Source: Pachypanchax playfairii (Eukaryota > Chordata > Actinopteri > Cyprinodontiformes > Aplocheilidae). Taken from it: a stretch of DNA of 64,000 nucleotides. Position 1 is the stretch's first letter, and every line of letters starts with the position of its first letter. The stretch spans positions 5,474,751-5,538,750 of the forward strand of contig SSNP01000019.1 of assembly GCA_006937955.1 (NCBI GenBank), written 5' to 3'. The notes below the pieces were generated by a model that was given only the letters and a program-made list of their open reading frames with translations, had not been told where the DNA came from and ran no database searches. Positions 12,401-24,400 of this stretch are shown here, one piece after another. Both the position numbers and the translations under genes were made by a program.

Positions 12401-15400
12401 CTGAAGCCCGAGTCTGTCTCTAACTTTGACTTTAATATATGTCAGCTGGATGCAGAGTTGACTGCGCGCCACGAGTTGCAGGTGGAGCTGAAGAAACTGG
12501 AGGGTGATTATGAACAGAAGCTGTTGGACCTGAGCCAGGAGAAGGAACAGCTGGCAACTTCTAAACAGGAACGGGAAAAGGAGAACCAGTCGCTGCAACA
12601 AGACCTGGGCTCGTTGCAAAAACAGGTACACACAAATAAAAGCGGCATGTTCTGCGGTTTTCAGTGCATTTTTACAATATTCTGATTTTCTTGACTTGAA
12701 CTCTGGATTTTTTTTCTAATATTAAGTGAGAGAAGATAAAAATAGTGCAATACATTAAGATATACACAGTGACAATATTCAATATGAAGAGATCATTCAC
12801 TAGTTGCATGTATCTAAAACATAATAAAACAAACATAAAACCCAGTTGTGTGCTGCGAGTGCTCCTGCAGATTTAGCTGTTGCACAGTCTGATTGTTTTG
12901 GATGTGATGGAACAGTCTCTTTTTCCGGATGACAGGAGGTTAAACAGCTTATGAACAGGGTGAGAGGAAGCTCTCACAATACTCGAGGCTTTTCTCTTCT
13001 ATTTCTTCTTAAAAATAAACCAAGGAGGAGATTAACAACCCAATCACTTTCTCTGCAATTTTCACCACACGTTACAGGGTCGTCCTGTCATTGACACGCA
13101 GTTGTCATACAAGGACGTGATGCAGCTGGTCAAGAGTCTCTCAGTAGTGCCTCAGTAAAAGGTGTTTAGAATGGTGGGCGGTGTTCTTGCACGCTTCAGT
13201 CCCCTGAGACTTTGCATCCTCTGCTGAGTTTTCTTGGCCAGATGTGAGCTGTTTAGTGTCCATGAGAGTTCCTGGGTGATGTGATCACCCAAAAAGGTTT
13301 GTGTGGTTGACCCTCTCTATAAGGGAGCTGCACAGGCTGGGAGGGGACTACCTTTTTTTTTTTAACCCACAATCAGATCTTTAGTTTTGTTAATGTTAAG
13401 AGACACTCTCCTCACCAGAGGAATAAGTGGTCCACCTCAGCTCTGTAAGATGATTGGTCGTCTGCTCTGATCCGTCCCACTCCTTGTGTCTTCAACAGAT
13501 GTGATGTGCTGGACATCAGAGTGAAGCAGGACCTAGTACACATCTGTGTTTAGAATGAAGGCGTGAGACGTGTAACTACAAACACAGTCTGGTGTTCTAG
13601 AAATATTTGTGGAAAAATGATCATTGTCAATAACAGAGAACCATTATGGTTTGCACATCTTTAAAAAAACAAGTTGGGTAACTACATGCATGTAGGACCA
13701 CCCCCCAAAATAAAAAATAGAAACCCAAAAACTCCAAGAAGCTAAATATTTTAAGGCCCAGAGAAGTGCGATAAAATCTAAACACCAAAACTTGCTCTAC
13801 AACAATGAATACCCAGAAAGAATGAAGCCCTTTGCTCTTAAATAATTTAGTCAAGCAAAGCATGAAAAGAAGAAAAGTAACTAAAAGGATATTGTGAAAA
13901 GAAGCCAAATCCTGTAGAGATTAGGAAATTCTATAAATAATGGAAAGATGGAGAATCTGAGTGACTAAAGAGAGAAGAAAGAGGAGAATGAACTCGGGAT
14001 AAACACATTTTTTTTAAGGCCAAGACACACATACTGTTTGTGTACACTTGTGGCAAAGATGAGGATAGTTTAGCTGTCAGTGTTCTGCTGCCACACCAGC
14101 TGGACTTTGCCTCATAGTGACACACACACACCAAGTGACCCAGAACCGTCTGCCTCGGTGCATATGTGCTCATAACCTTATGAAGACATTTCTCTGTGTG
14201 TCTGTCAGCTGAACAGCTACCCAACTTCCAATATGAGCATCATCCGCAGTGGCTGATGCCAGCCGAGTCGACTTCTAACTACACAAGGACTTTAAACAAA
14301 CACACAGTTGTCCAAAGTATCAACAGCATCATGAGCCAGGCATCAAACAAGCTTCTCATACTAAGATGGCTCACTTTTCTGTGTTTGAGGCAGTGACGTT
14401 GGAAGATTTCTTCACATGTAGAGATCGCTGTGTCCCCGTGTATGATGCCGTGCCCAACTCTTTATCTGCTGCCGCACTAAGAAAGCCTGCCTCGGAGGCT
14501 CTGTTCGTCTGTCACTGTCTTTTTTCAAAGTCCGAGGAAACAGCACAAACAATTTGTTACGGCGCCTTATACAGATGGTGTTTCTCTCTCACACACACAT
14601 ACAGGCGCAGTATTTTCACTTGACAGACTTATGAACACAGAAAATAGGCTTCTCAATACATATTCACTCTTAATTGTTTCTGCTATATCTATATTCAAAT
14701 GCTAATCTACTCTTGTTAGCTGACTGACTTTAATGACTTGGACAGTTTTCTCAGAAATTGGCACCTACTGATGTTAAAACTGTAATCAGCGCTTCAGTAT
14801 GGAAATGAAAAACTCATTGCACTCACTTCTAATTTAGAAGTTTGTCCTGTTCTTTTAAAACTTTTTCTTTTAAATTCTTTTGTGGACTTAATTCCCTCTT
14901 GTTATGATTTAGTTTTTGCTATGTTTTTTTTTTTTGCCCTGCATTCCAAAATTCAGTTTTTCCAAGGCTCTAATCTCTCTTTGCCCTCTTAGTTTCTCTT
15001 GTCTTTTGTTACCACTGCCAAGGAGGTTCTGTTTTATGGGGTGTTTGTTTGTTTATTTGTTTGTTTGTTCTGAACAGATTTTACAGCATTCTTTAAGAAT
15101 GGCAAAAGGGACCAATCAGTTAGATTTTGGGAGAGTTCTAGAACACCACCATTATGGGAATATTGGTTTTCATTAATAACTGATGATGATATTAAAAATC
15201 ATTCCAAATATAATGTTGATTAAACAAACATTGGACTGGTAGTTTTAAGTGAACGTCACATTTTGAGAGATATAAGCTGCTTGCTGGAAGTCAAGATAGT
15301 GCTGATATGTAAATAAGGGTAGCTTTAAGGAACGCTAACGATAAACCTCCTTCAGTTCTATCAGAATGTTCTAAATATTTACATACATGACTATGAATAA

Positions 15401-18400
15401 TTGTAGCTGTAGCTTGTTTAAGACAGTCTTATAATTTTACAGCAATGCCACCAAAATGGATCCTCAGCAGCTGTTACCTTTCCGTTAGACTTAGAAGTTC
15501 ATGTGAGATGTCAGTCAAACGATGGAAAAGTGAGTTTGTTTGAAAGTCGTAGTATAGAGAGGGAAAGGAGGCGGTACCGTGAAGTCTCTGCACATTTCTC
15601 AGTGTATTGTGTTCTGGGAAGTTGGGGTTACGTTAGCCGGCAGGGTTAGTAAACAAGAAGCGGCACAACATGAAAATTCTAGTGGTATTTATTGTGACAA
15701 GTTGTCAAAGGAGGCCAGGTTGCATTATCGTAAGAAGATGTCTCAGAAGAAGACACATGTACATTTGAGCAGAGACGTTCACCAGATCGACATGTTTTCC
15801 AGCCGGCAGAGTCATCAGTATGTGACGTCTGATCGTCCTGTTTTACCTTTCAGTTCAGTTTAACGTCTGTTTTCAGAGATAAGTTTAAAGTGTTCATCGT
15901 TTTCACTGTGGTTATGTAGTTATTCAGATTAGGTCTGGATAATAATCTCTTTCTGACTTCCAACTCATCTACACAAATAGTTCCCATTTTCCTACAATAT
16001 ACTTTGTTACATAACATCACTGATACTCTGTGAATAAACAGACTTTTAACAGAGATCCTGTGAAAAACTTGAAAACCTGAATATTTGTACTTTTGCCAAA
16101 GAGTAAAAAGTACCTTTTTTAAAGGGTCTGTCATCAGGAGGTTTTATGGTTTTTAAGGTTTTCTGCTTTGTTTTTGTTTGTTTTTCTTTTTTTGTTGTTG
16201 TTGTTTTTACCTTATGTGATCACTATTATATAACATGTTAATATGACACTGTAACTGATGTTATAAACTTGTTTCCCTGCAGATTGAAAAGCTGTCAAAG
16301 GATCTGGAAGATGCCAAAACGAAGGTGATTACAGTTACCGTTCCAGTGCCAACACCCCCTCCACCACCTGCCCCTCCCCTCCCTGGTCAGGGTGCAGGCA
16401 TGCCACCTCCACCCCCACTTGTACCTGGTCCTGCTGCCCTTCCTCCCCCACCTCCTCCACCTCCTTTACCTGGCATGCCCGGACCGCCACCTCCCCCACC
16501 TCTTCCTGGCATGCCAGGACCGCCACCTCCCCCACCTCTTCCCGGTATGCCCGGACCGCCACCGCCCCCACCTCTTCCCGGCATGCCAGGACCGCCGCCT
16601 CCCCCACCTCTTCCCGGCATGCCCGGACCGCCACCTCCTCCACCCTTGCCAGGTATGGGACCTCCACCTCCACCACCGCCACCTGGTGGTCCTGGTATTC
16701 CTCCTCCTCCTCCAGGTCCAGGTATGCCTCCACCTCCTCCGATGGGGGTATGGGGAGCCCCTGCGCCTCCAGCTCTACCTTTTGGGCTCCAACCTAAAAA
16801 GGACTACAAACCTGAGATCCAGCTGAAGAGAGCGAACTGGAGTAAAGTAAGTAATACTTCAGTTTTATATAAAATGTGAAGATGATGGTCGTTCCTGATG
16901 CAGATGTTTGAATAGAGGAACTTTTAACTGAACAGTTTGTCTCGTGTCATCAAGTCAAAAGTCATGATGGTTTTAAACTGTGTTCTTAGCAACTAGGGAT
17001 GAAACAGTAACCAGTTTTATTGGTTACCATGGTAAAATGTTTGACAGTATTATAATATTCAAGTGACTTACTGTTAAAACATATCCTGTTAAGCTGTTGA
17101 TTGTCTGTCTGCTGCAGCATGTCATGCATCTACTTGACTGAACTGTAACAATAATCATTTAAAGTAACAAGGCTTTTTGATTGAACATGTCCATAACGTT
17201 CCATCACACCGATCGCTTTGATAGATATTATTTTACCGTTTAAGTTTGCTAAGACGATCTGTAGGAGTTCAGAGTGTGTTTGATTCTGTACCTCGGTATG
17301 AGAGAAGACTGAGACCGAGCTTTGACAGAGATTTTCACCTGAAGTGACTTGCATTCATACGTGTATCTCATGACTATGTGCTTCCACGTTCCTCTACGTC
17401 TTCTCATCTGTGATGGTTAAAACATCAAAACGTCCCTCTGTCTTTCTTTAGCCTAAAGCTACTGTTTAATGGCTAAAGCAGACTTCATCAGCATTTAGCC
17501 TCTCCTTCTCTCACTCTCTCTCTTTGTTGGGGAGGTGCGAGGGTTTGACAAGGATGTCACAGAAATTGCGTTTTAATAAGCCTTCTTCTTTTAACGCCGC
17601 CACTGAAAGATAATTCAATTGCTGCTAGAAAGGACGAGATTCTTTTGTAATTTAAATTAACTTTTTTCTGACTTGGCCTCGTCCTCCTTTTTTTGCATGT
17701 TCTCTTGGTTCTTTTTTATTTTTGCTTCTTTAACTCATTCCCATATCACATTTCCATTTCTTATTCTCTGTCTGTTCTGTCCTACACCCATCCCCGAGGG
17801 TTTGTCCATAATGAAAGGCCTGATATGTATAAATTTACTACCTTCATTTCTCTCACTCTGGTTTCCTTCTTTTTCATTCTGTATCCCCAATAAGAACAAT
17901 CAGAAAGTGGAGAACAAAAAAAGTTAATAGTGACTTGTGATTGCATACAAATAAGGCTAAAGAAAATAATGGGGAGGGATTTTTTATAGCTCAGGTTTCT
18001 TTCAAGTAAAAAGTCAACAACAATTAGAGAAAACGACAGCATGTATCTTCCTCTCGCATTCCTCTTTGTGTCCTCCTTCCTTCATCTTCTCCCCCTCTCA
18101 TTATACCCCTGCCAGCTCCTTTTGTTCCATTGACTTCTTTATCTGCTCGGCTCATTGTTTGCCAGGTGCACAGATAACCATTTTTGGAAAATCGAGTCAG
18201 TTTGATGAAACAATTATGTAACAGATGTGATTCATTTCAATCTCCTTGCTTTTGGCACCTCTCTCTCAATATGTTGACCTTTTTCTGTGTCTCAGATCGG
18301 ACCGGAGGATCTAAGTGAGAAAAGTTTCTGGATCAAGGCCAAGGAGGAACAGTTTCAGAGCAATGAACTCTTTGCCAAACTCAACTTGACCTTCTCTTCA

Positions 18401-21400
18401 CAATCTAAGAGTGAGTGTGTGATCTGTGTCCTTATAACTAGCTGATTTTCTTACTGTATTCCACAATGATGAATATTGACTTTACATCTCTTCTGCTTTA
18501 CTTCCTGCTTTTCTCATTGTCTGTTTCTGCCTCCAACAGCCAGTAAAGGTAAGAAAGTCCCATACTCGTTTATTCATCCATGTTTTTATTTATTGACACA
18601 TATTGCCTCTAGTTCGTTTCTTTTTCTTACCCTTGAAGCAAATGTTACACTTTTATATTATTCAGAACCACTGTTACAAAACAGTATTTCACACAACTTC
18701 ATGAATTATCCACACACACAGCTGGCGGTTCAGCTTCTCGTTGCACCCGTCACTTGTACAGAGACGGAACACTCGTCTCTGGGTAAGATGGATTGGGACT
18801 CGGGAATGTAGGAAGAGACAGACAAAGGAAAGATGGTACGGGAAGGGATAAGGAGAAGGTCACTGATGTCCTTTGACTAGTCACCAGCTGTCCTTGCACA
18901 AAGCGCTGACAAATGGATGTACACACACAAACACACACACACACACCTGTCCACATCTATCACCTTGTCCCAGTGTCACTGAGCCTTCTGCTCTAACTCC
19001 TCCATATTCAAATTATATCCAGGACAGCAGGAACTTACAGTGTGTTTGGGTGTGTATGTGATTTCATCTGACCTTCTCACACACACAGACACACACACAC
19101 ACTGTCCTTTTCAAGTCATAGACATAAACAGGAGTCCACATGCACGCATAGTTTAAGCTAGCTTTTGATGTCAGTTAAATGTCAGAGTTGGCAGCTGTCC
19201 CATCTGCATTCACCTGTATATCAAATTCTAACGTCTGCCTGCCACTCCATAATTTCACGTCCCCCGCCCCCCCCCCACTCACCCTGTTTGGCCCGTGCAC
19301 CCATGAATCCTCTTTTTATTTGCTGAGACAGCCGCCTGTTCTGTATGATGTCTAATAACCTTTTCTGAGCGCTGTATATAAAGACACCGTGGCCTTTTCA
19401 TAGCCCCACACCTGTCTGTGTGTAGATCAGGGTGGGGTGGGATTTGAAGGTGGGGGGGTAGCGGGTGTATGTGTAGGGGTTGTTGATTCCCTTGATTTGT
19501 TTGGAATCTTCTAAATTAAAGACACACAGCTGTTATGGATTGTTTTTTTGTTCACTTGTGGGTTTGCATGGATGGTTTCCTTTCTGTGTGTGTTAGTTGT
19601 GAGCAGATGTTTGTTCACAGATGTCCAATAAGCATTCAGCTCTGGTCTTACAGAGTGAACTTTCACTCCTTGTCCTTCATTCTCTGCCTTAAATACCCGA
19701 CTCAAGGCCTGATACATTCCTCCTGAGCCCTCCATTCATCCCTCTCTTTACTCCTCGTCTTTATCAGCTTGCTTTCAGTCTTCCCTCCTCCTCCTGGCCA
19801 TTTTATACTCCTTTCCAAAAATCACACCAAGTCACCACTGACCCACCCTGACCCGTCCTCCTCATCTTCATCGGCTGCCCAGCAGCTGAATGTACAAGCA
19901 CACACACAGATACACACTAAAAACTAGACTTGCATCAGGGTTGTGTGCTCAGGGCGCGGTCAGAGGTGTTGACCTCTACTGCTTAGTGGAAAAACAGACA
20001 ACTGATTGTGTGTGTGTGCGCGGTGGAGGGGGGGACTCAGCCTCTAGCTGCACTCAGCCTTTGTAGCATTTTCACACATACTGTGTGTATCTGTTCCAGC
20101 TTTTGCTGTTATTCATGGAGTTATTTCAGAATTTGTTCAGTATATTTTTTAGTATTCACATGCATCACTGTCTTTACATGTGCTGAAATGATTTTATTTT
20201 TACTGGGTACATTGAAACACTGAGTTATCAGTTATCCAACACAACACTAATTTAGAAGCCACATCACCACCATTTGCCTGGATTTTAGTTTTACTTAACA
20301 CCGGCTTTCACTTGCTGATTAATCAGCTGTTTTTGGTCAAAGTGTCAAACTTTTTTTTTTTTTTTTTACTGTTTTCTAGAAATCTCATTTTAGTTCTTCA
20401 CCTGAGCTTCACTTTGTTAAACTACATCAGTCTAATCTGTTCCAAGTTTTATTTGCTTGTATTTAGCTGCCTTTAACTTTATTTGTTCACAAACTCAAAT
20501 GTTTGATTGATAAAGTGGCACCGTGGAGTCTGTGGATGATTAGAGTTGTTTTCATAAATTCTAATAAAGGTTTATTTAAGGTAACGGGTGTGTTTAAAGA
20601 TTTTTTGTGGAGATGTACTTAAATAAAATAAATAAAATAGTGTATGCATGTAACTGAGGTTTTGATTGAGTTGAATCTAATTGAGCAGTTTTGTTTTTAC
20701 AACTATTGCCATAAAACTTATTTTTGAACGTTTTTCCATATAATGGGAAATAGCCGTCCAAATTCTCCTGCAGTGTTATTAGCAGATGAATCATGCTGTT
20801 GTATTGACAGACATTCTGTGTTTTTATTTGGCTTTTTGTAACTGTAAACAGCCTCGTTGCTTAGATTAGCTGCGAAAGTCTGTAAAGCGATTAGTGTAGT
20901 ATAAAAGAATGTAGGCAGTAAGCTAATCCCCCTTTTTTCCCTTTAAGCTACTTTTTTAATTCCTTACTTTGAAGTGGTTTGTTTACTACCTTTTAATGTT
21001 TGTTTACTTTTTTTCCCCCCACACTTTTATAACGATGAATAATATTTGTTAATCGTAATTCAAAGCTGTGTTGCAGAAAGTACAGGTGGACAGCAGCTGT
21101 AGTAGGATTTAGCATAGATATATGTATCCTAGACTTTCCTTTTCTTTTTTTTTAAATAAACTTTTGCAGACTGTTTTATAGCAGGTGCCTTTTGAAGTTG
21201 GCACCTCAGATAGCCCAATTAGCAAAAGAATGAGAGAAACAGTAAGAGACAGAAGGAAAAGGAGGAGGAGGTGGGTGAAATAAAAGCAGGATGAGCGAAG
21301 GGAAAGGCAAGGCTAGTGGGAATGCTGGTGATTAATTTGATTCGGGAGAGAAAAGAGCCAGGAGCACATATAGTTATTAATCCTTATAATGAAAGGATCA

Positions 21401-24400
21401 TTTTCATATCCCAATTCTCCAGCCTTTCCCACATTCTCCTCTCTCTGTGTTGCAGTGCTTTGTTATAGTATGTTGTCCTCATTTCTCCCCCCCCACTCCC
21501 CATAAGAAGCCCTTTATGATCACTGTACAACACACTGAAAATTGTAGTGGAACCTTTTTGTATAAATTCACTTCCTTTAAATTACAAAGACATTTACTGT
21601 GGATGAATTCCTGTTTTTCGGTTTGGTGATGTCTGTATTGTGGTGTATGAGCTTTTGAGAGTGGGCTGGTGAGCTCTGCCACATTTAGAGACCAATTATA
21701 ATAAGCCTTTTGATCTCCCTGTGTTCTGATGAAATCAATTTTCCCTCTCTGTAGGTGTGATTGTGTTCTCTCTAGGTGTGTGTGGGTCTTTGTGAATACA
21801 TTTACCTATTTTGTGAGGTTTTTTCACTCCTTACGGCTACTCCATTCACTTCTCACCTTAATGAGGCACCAGTCAGCATGAAAGTACCAGCTGTGTGCAT
21901 GTGTGTGTGTGTGTGTGTGTGCGTGCATGTGTATGTGTGTGTTTGCAGGAACACTTGCACAGTGCCTCACAAGTTTGTAGGCCAATCAGTTGAAAGGATC
22001 AAAGCTGTAATATATTAGAATTTTAAGACATGAAGGATTATGGCGCAGTGTTGATTAGGTTATTTCATGTTTTGCAGAGTACTCTTATTTAAAAAAAAAA
22101 AATCCATGATAATCAAATAACCCAGGCACTTTCCTGCCTTTTGATCATGGTTGTTTACTGCAGTCTGATTGCTGAACTGTTACACAAAGGTCGGCAGTGT
22201 GACTGTTTAACATACTGCCCTTTTAAATTGAACTATTGGTTAGTCATAAAAAAGCTCTTTTATTTGAACTTCATAGCCACGTCTTTGCTGCTCAAATTTT
22301 GACATTACATTACATATCACTTGCAAAATGTTATTGAAAATACGATAGATGATAAACTAGAAGGCTTTTTAATGACTAAAGCCCTGTAGGTCTTAGTGAA
22401 AGTGTTTTCGTACATTAGATTTAGTACATTTACAGAGTAGTAGATCAGTTCAGAACTGAAGCTTTTTCAGACTAATGATATGAATGTTTATAAATAATTA
22501 AATTAAACCCTGCTATATTAAACCTAGACTGTATATAGACTTTTACACCATTTTGCTTGAAAGTTGGACATTTTAACCTGGAAATTTGAGAATTTGTTCA
22601 CCTTTAGAAATCACTTCTAGTTGCCTGTATTGTGTATTTGTCAGTTTGTGCATTTGTAAATACCTTTTATAAAAATACTTATGTACTTATGCAAAGAAAG
22701 AGGTGGCTTATATTACAAGGGTCACAAACTGCAGAGAGTCAGTTAAAATGTGATCAAAATGATTTTTACTTTATTTTTGCTTTTAAACGTAGAATTGTCT
22801 CTATTTTTGTCTGTTTAACTATTTATAGCTGTTGGCTGATTTTTCTCTACTTGTTCTGCAAAATTAGTAACATGATTGGATAATTATGGAGCTTTGAATA
22901 GTTCATCCACTTAGACATAAACCTAAATAGCTTCATTCATCCACCTTCTGTCACGTTATTGGAGTCCGACCAGAGAAACATCAAGCTGTTATAGATGTGC
23001 TCTACTCCAGCTGTGTTTCCAGTTCCTCTAAAAGGGCTCAAATACTTTTTACATCCGACATGTCTTATCTTCTTTATGTTCTTTAATCTGAGTATAAAAA
23101 AATACTTGAATTCAGTCAGAAAGGACGGTGATGCTCATTGTGTGGAAATCCATCATTTCTTAAATTAGAACTAGACTACAGCTGCTTTTATAAGCCTTAA
23201 ACGATGAAGCGCTGAGTCAAAACAAAGAAATAGGACCAGAGAGCAAATATCTTCAACAACTAAGGAGTATTGTTTCCTATTAAAGAACATGACCAGAAAA
23301 TACTCAAAAGAGCAGAGACACCAGGGTGTAAAAAGATGCCTGTCATCCTTTTCTACTTGTGGCTTAGAAGTATCTGTAATGACTCAAGAAGGAGCAATTA
23401 GCATTAATTCAACATGTGTTTGTACCAAGTGTCCCAACTCACAAAAGACTCTGTTGCCTCTTAATTGATAAATAAATTAACTGCAGTCAAGTTTTTGCTT
23501 TACTAGATCTTCAAAGTTTTCCCTGAATGTCACAATCCAGCAACATGATTTTTAAATTAAAAAGCTTTTGTTACAAATAATCTCTCAATTAGAATTAGGT
23601 CTGAATTAAAGTGATGCCCTGACAACACTGCAGTTTGTTAATGTCCAAAAATGTGGTTGCTTTGTTTCCTTGTCTCTCATCATGTCCCACCCCCATCTTG
23701 CTTCAGAATTCAGAAAGGACAAACTAAGTGCTGGCTCCAGAGCAGAATTTTACATCCTCATGCCCACCATATGTTTTTCTGCACCATTTGATTGGTAGGT
23801 TAATGTTGGGGTCATTGGCACTAAGACACCTGAACGTAACATGTCTGTGCCAAAGATTTTATAGGCATACTTGACTCCTACAAAAGAATATTGTTCACTG
23901 TCTTACCCTCACTCCCAACCAAGAGGGAACTGACCTTCGTCCTCCAGCAGAGTCATCTCCTGAATCTTCTTGATAGATTCTCATTACAACTCCTTCAGTC
24001 AACTGCAAACCATCCGGTGGATGTTCGAGATGACAGAGGGCTTTGAAAAGCTCAGGATGGCTTTTCCTCCTTCTCTTCATTCAGTCTGAAAGTCCACCCA
24101 TGGCAAACATGTGCCAAGTATTTTAAACAGCACGTATATCCGATGTGAATGTGGACTAAATGTGGACTCGCTTTTCATAAATTTGACATGAAAATATGAT
24201 TTAATGTTTTCTGTTTTGTTTGCTTTTGTGTATTTGTGTGTATATGTTCAGGTGTTTATGCCTACGACTGCTTAAGTTTAAATCTGAGCTATACCTCCTA
24301 AACCCTCGACAGTAGGGGTGCATTAGCTTGGCTCTCCTTGCTCTCTAAGCCTCAGCATGTATCCTCCGTTCAGCAGCAGCAAGCGTTCCCTCTTTTACCA

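Larger units (their letters stand above)
12626..16282 (+). other. Intron 15
   Basis: GT-AG intron of 3,657 bp. It holds a decayed LINE on the minus strand (about 12720-13520) and a GTTT-type repeat around 15046-15070. The open frame at 15579-15863 has no recognised product and an in-frame stop just upstream. The rest is unremarkable. Confidence 0.75.

Noticed and set aside
15579..15863. 94-codon frame in intron 15, considered as a transposon-protein fragment
   Set aside because: An in-frame stop lies just upstream and no family could be identified.
16325..16879. A stand-alone proline-rich protein gene starting at 16325, plus long frames on both strands over the same DNA
   Set aside because: It is the FH1 exon of diaph1, entered by splicing at 16283. 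The other frames are artefacts of CCN repeats.
21958..22000. ACAGTGCCTCACAAGTTTGT considered as a Tc1-type inverted repeat end
   Set aside because: Match to the remembered Tc1 terminus is too weak and no partner end is present.
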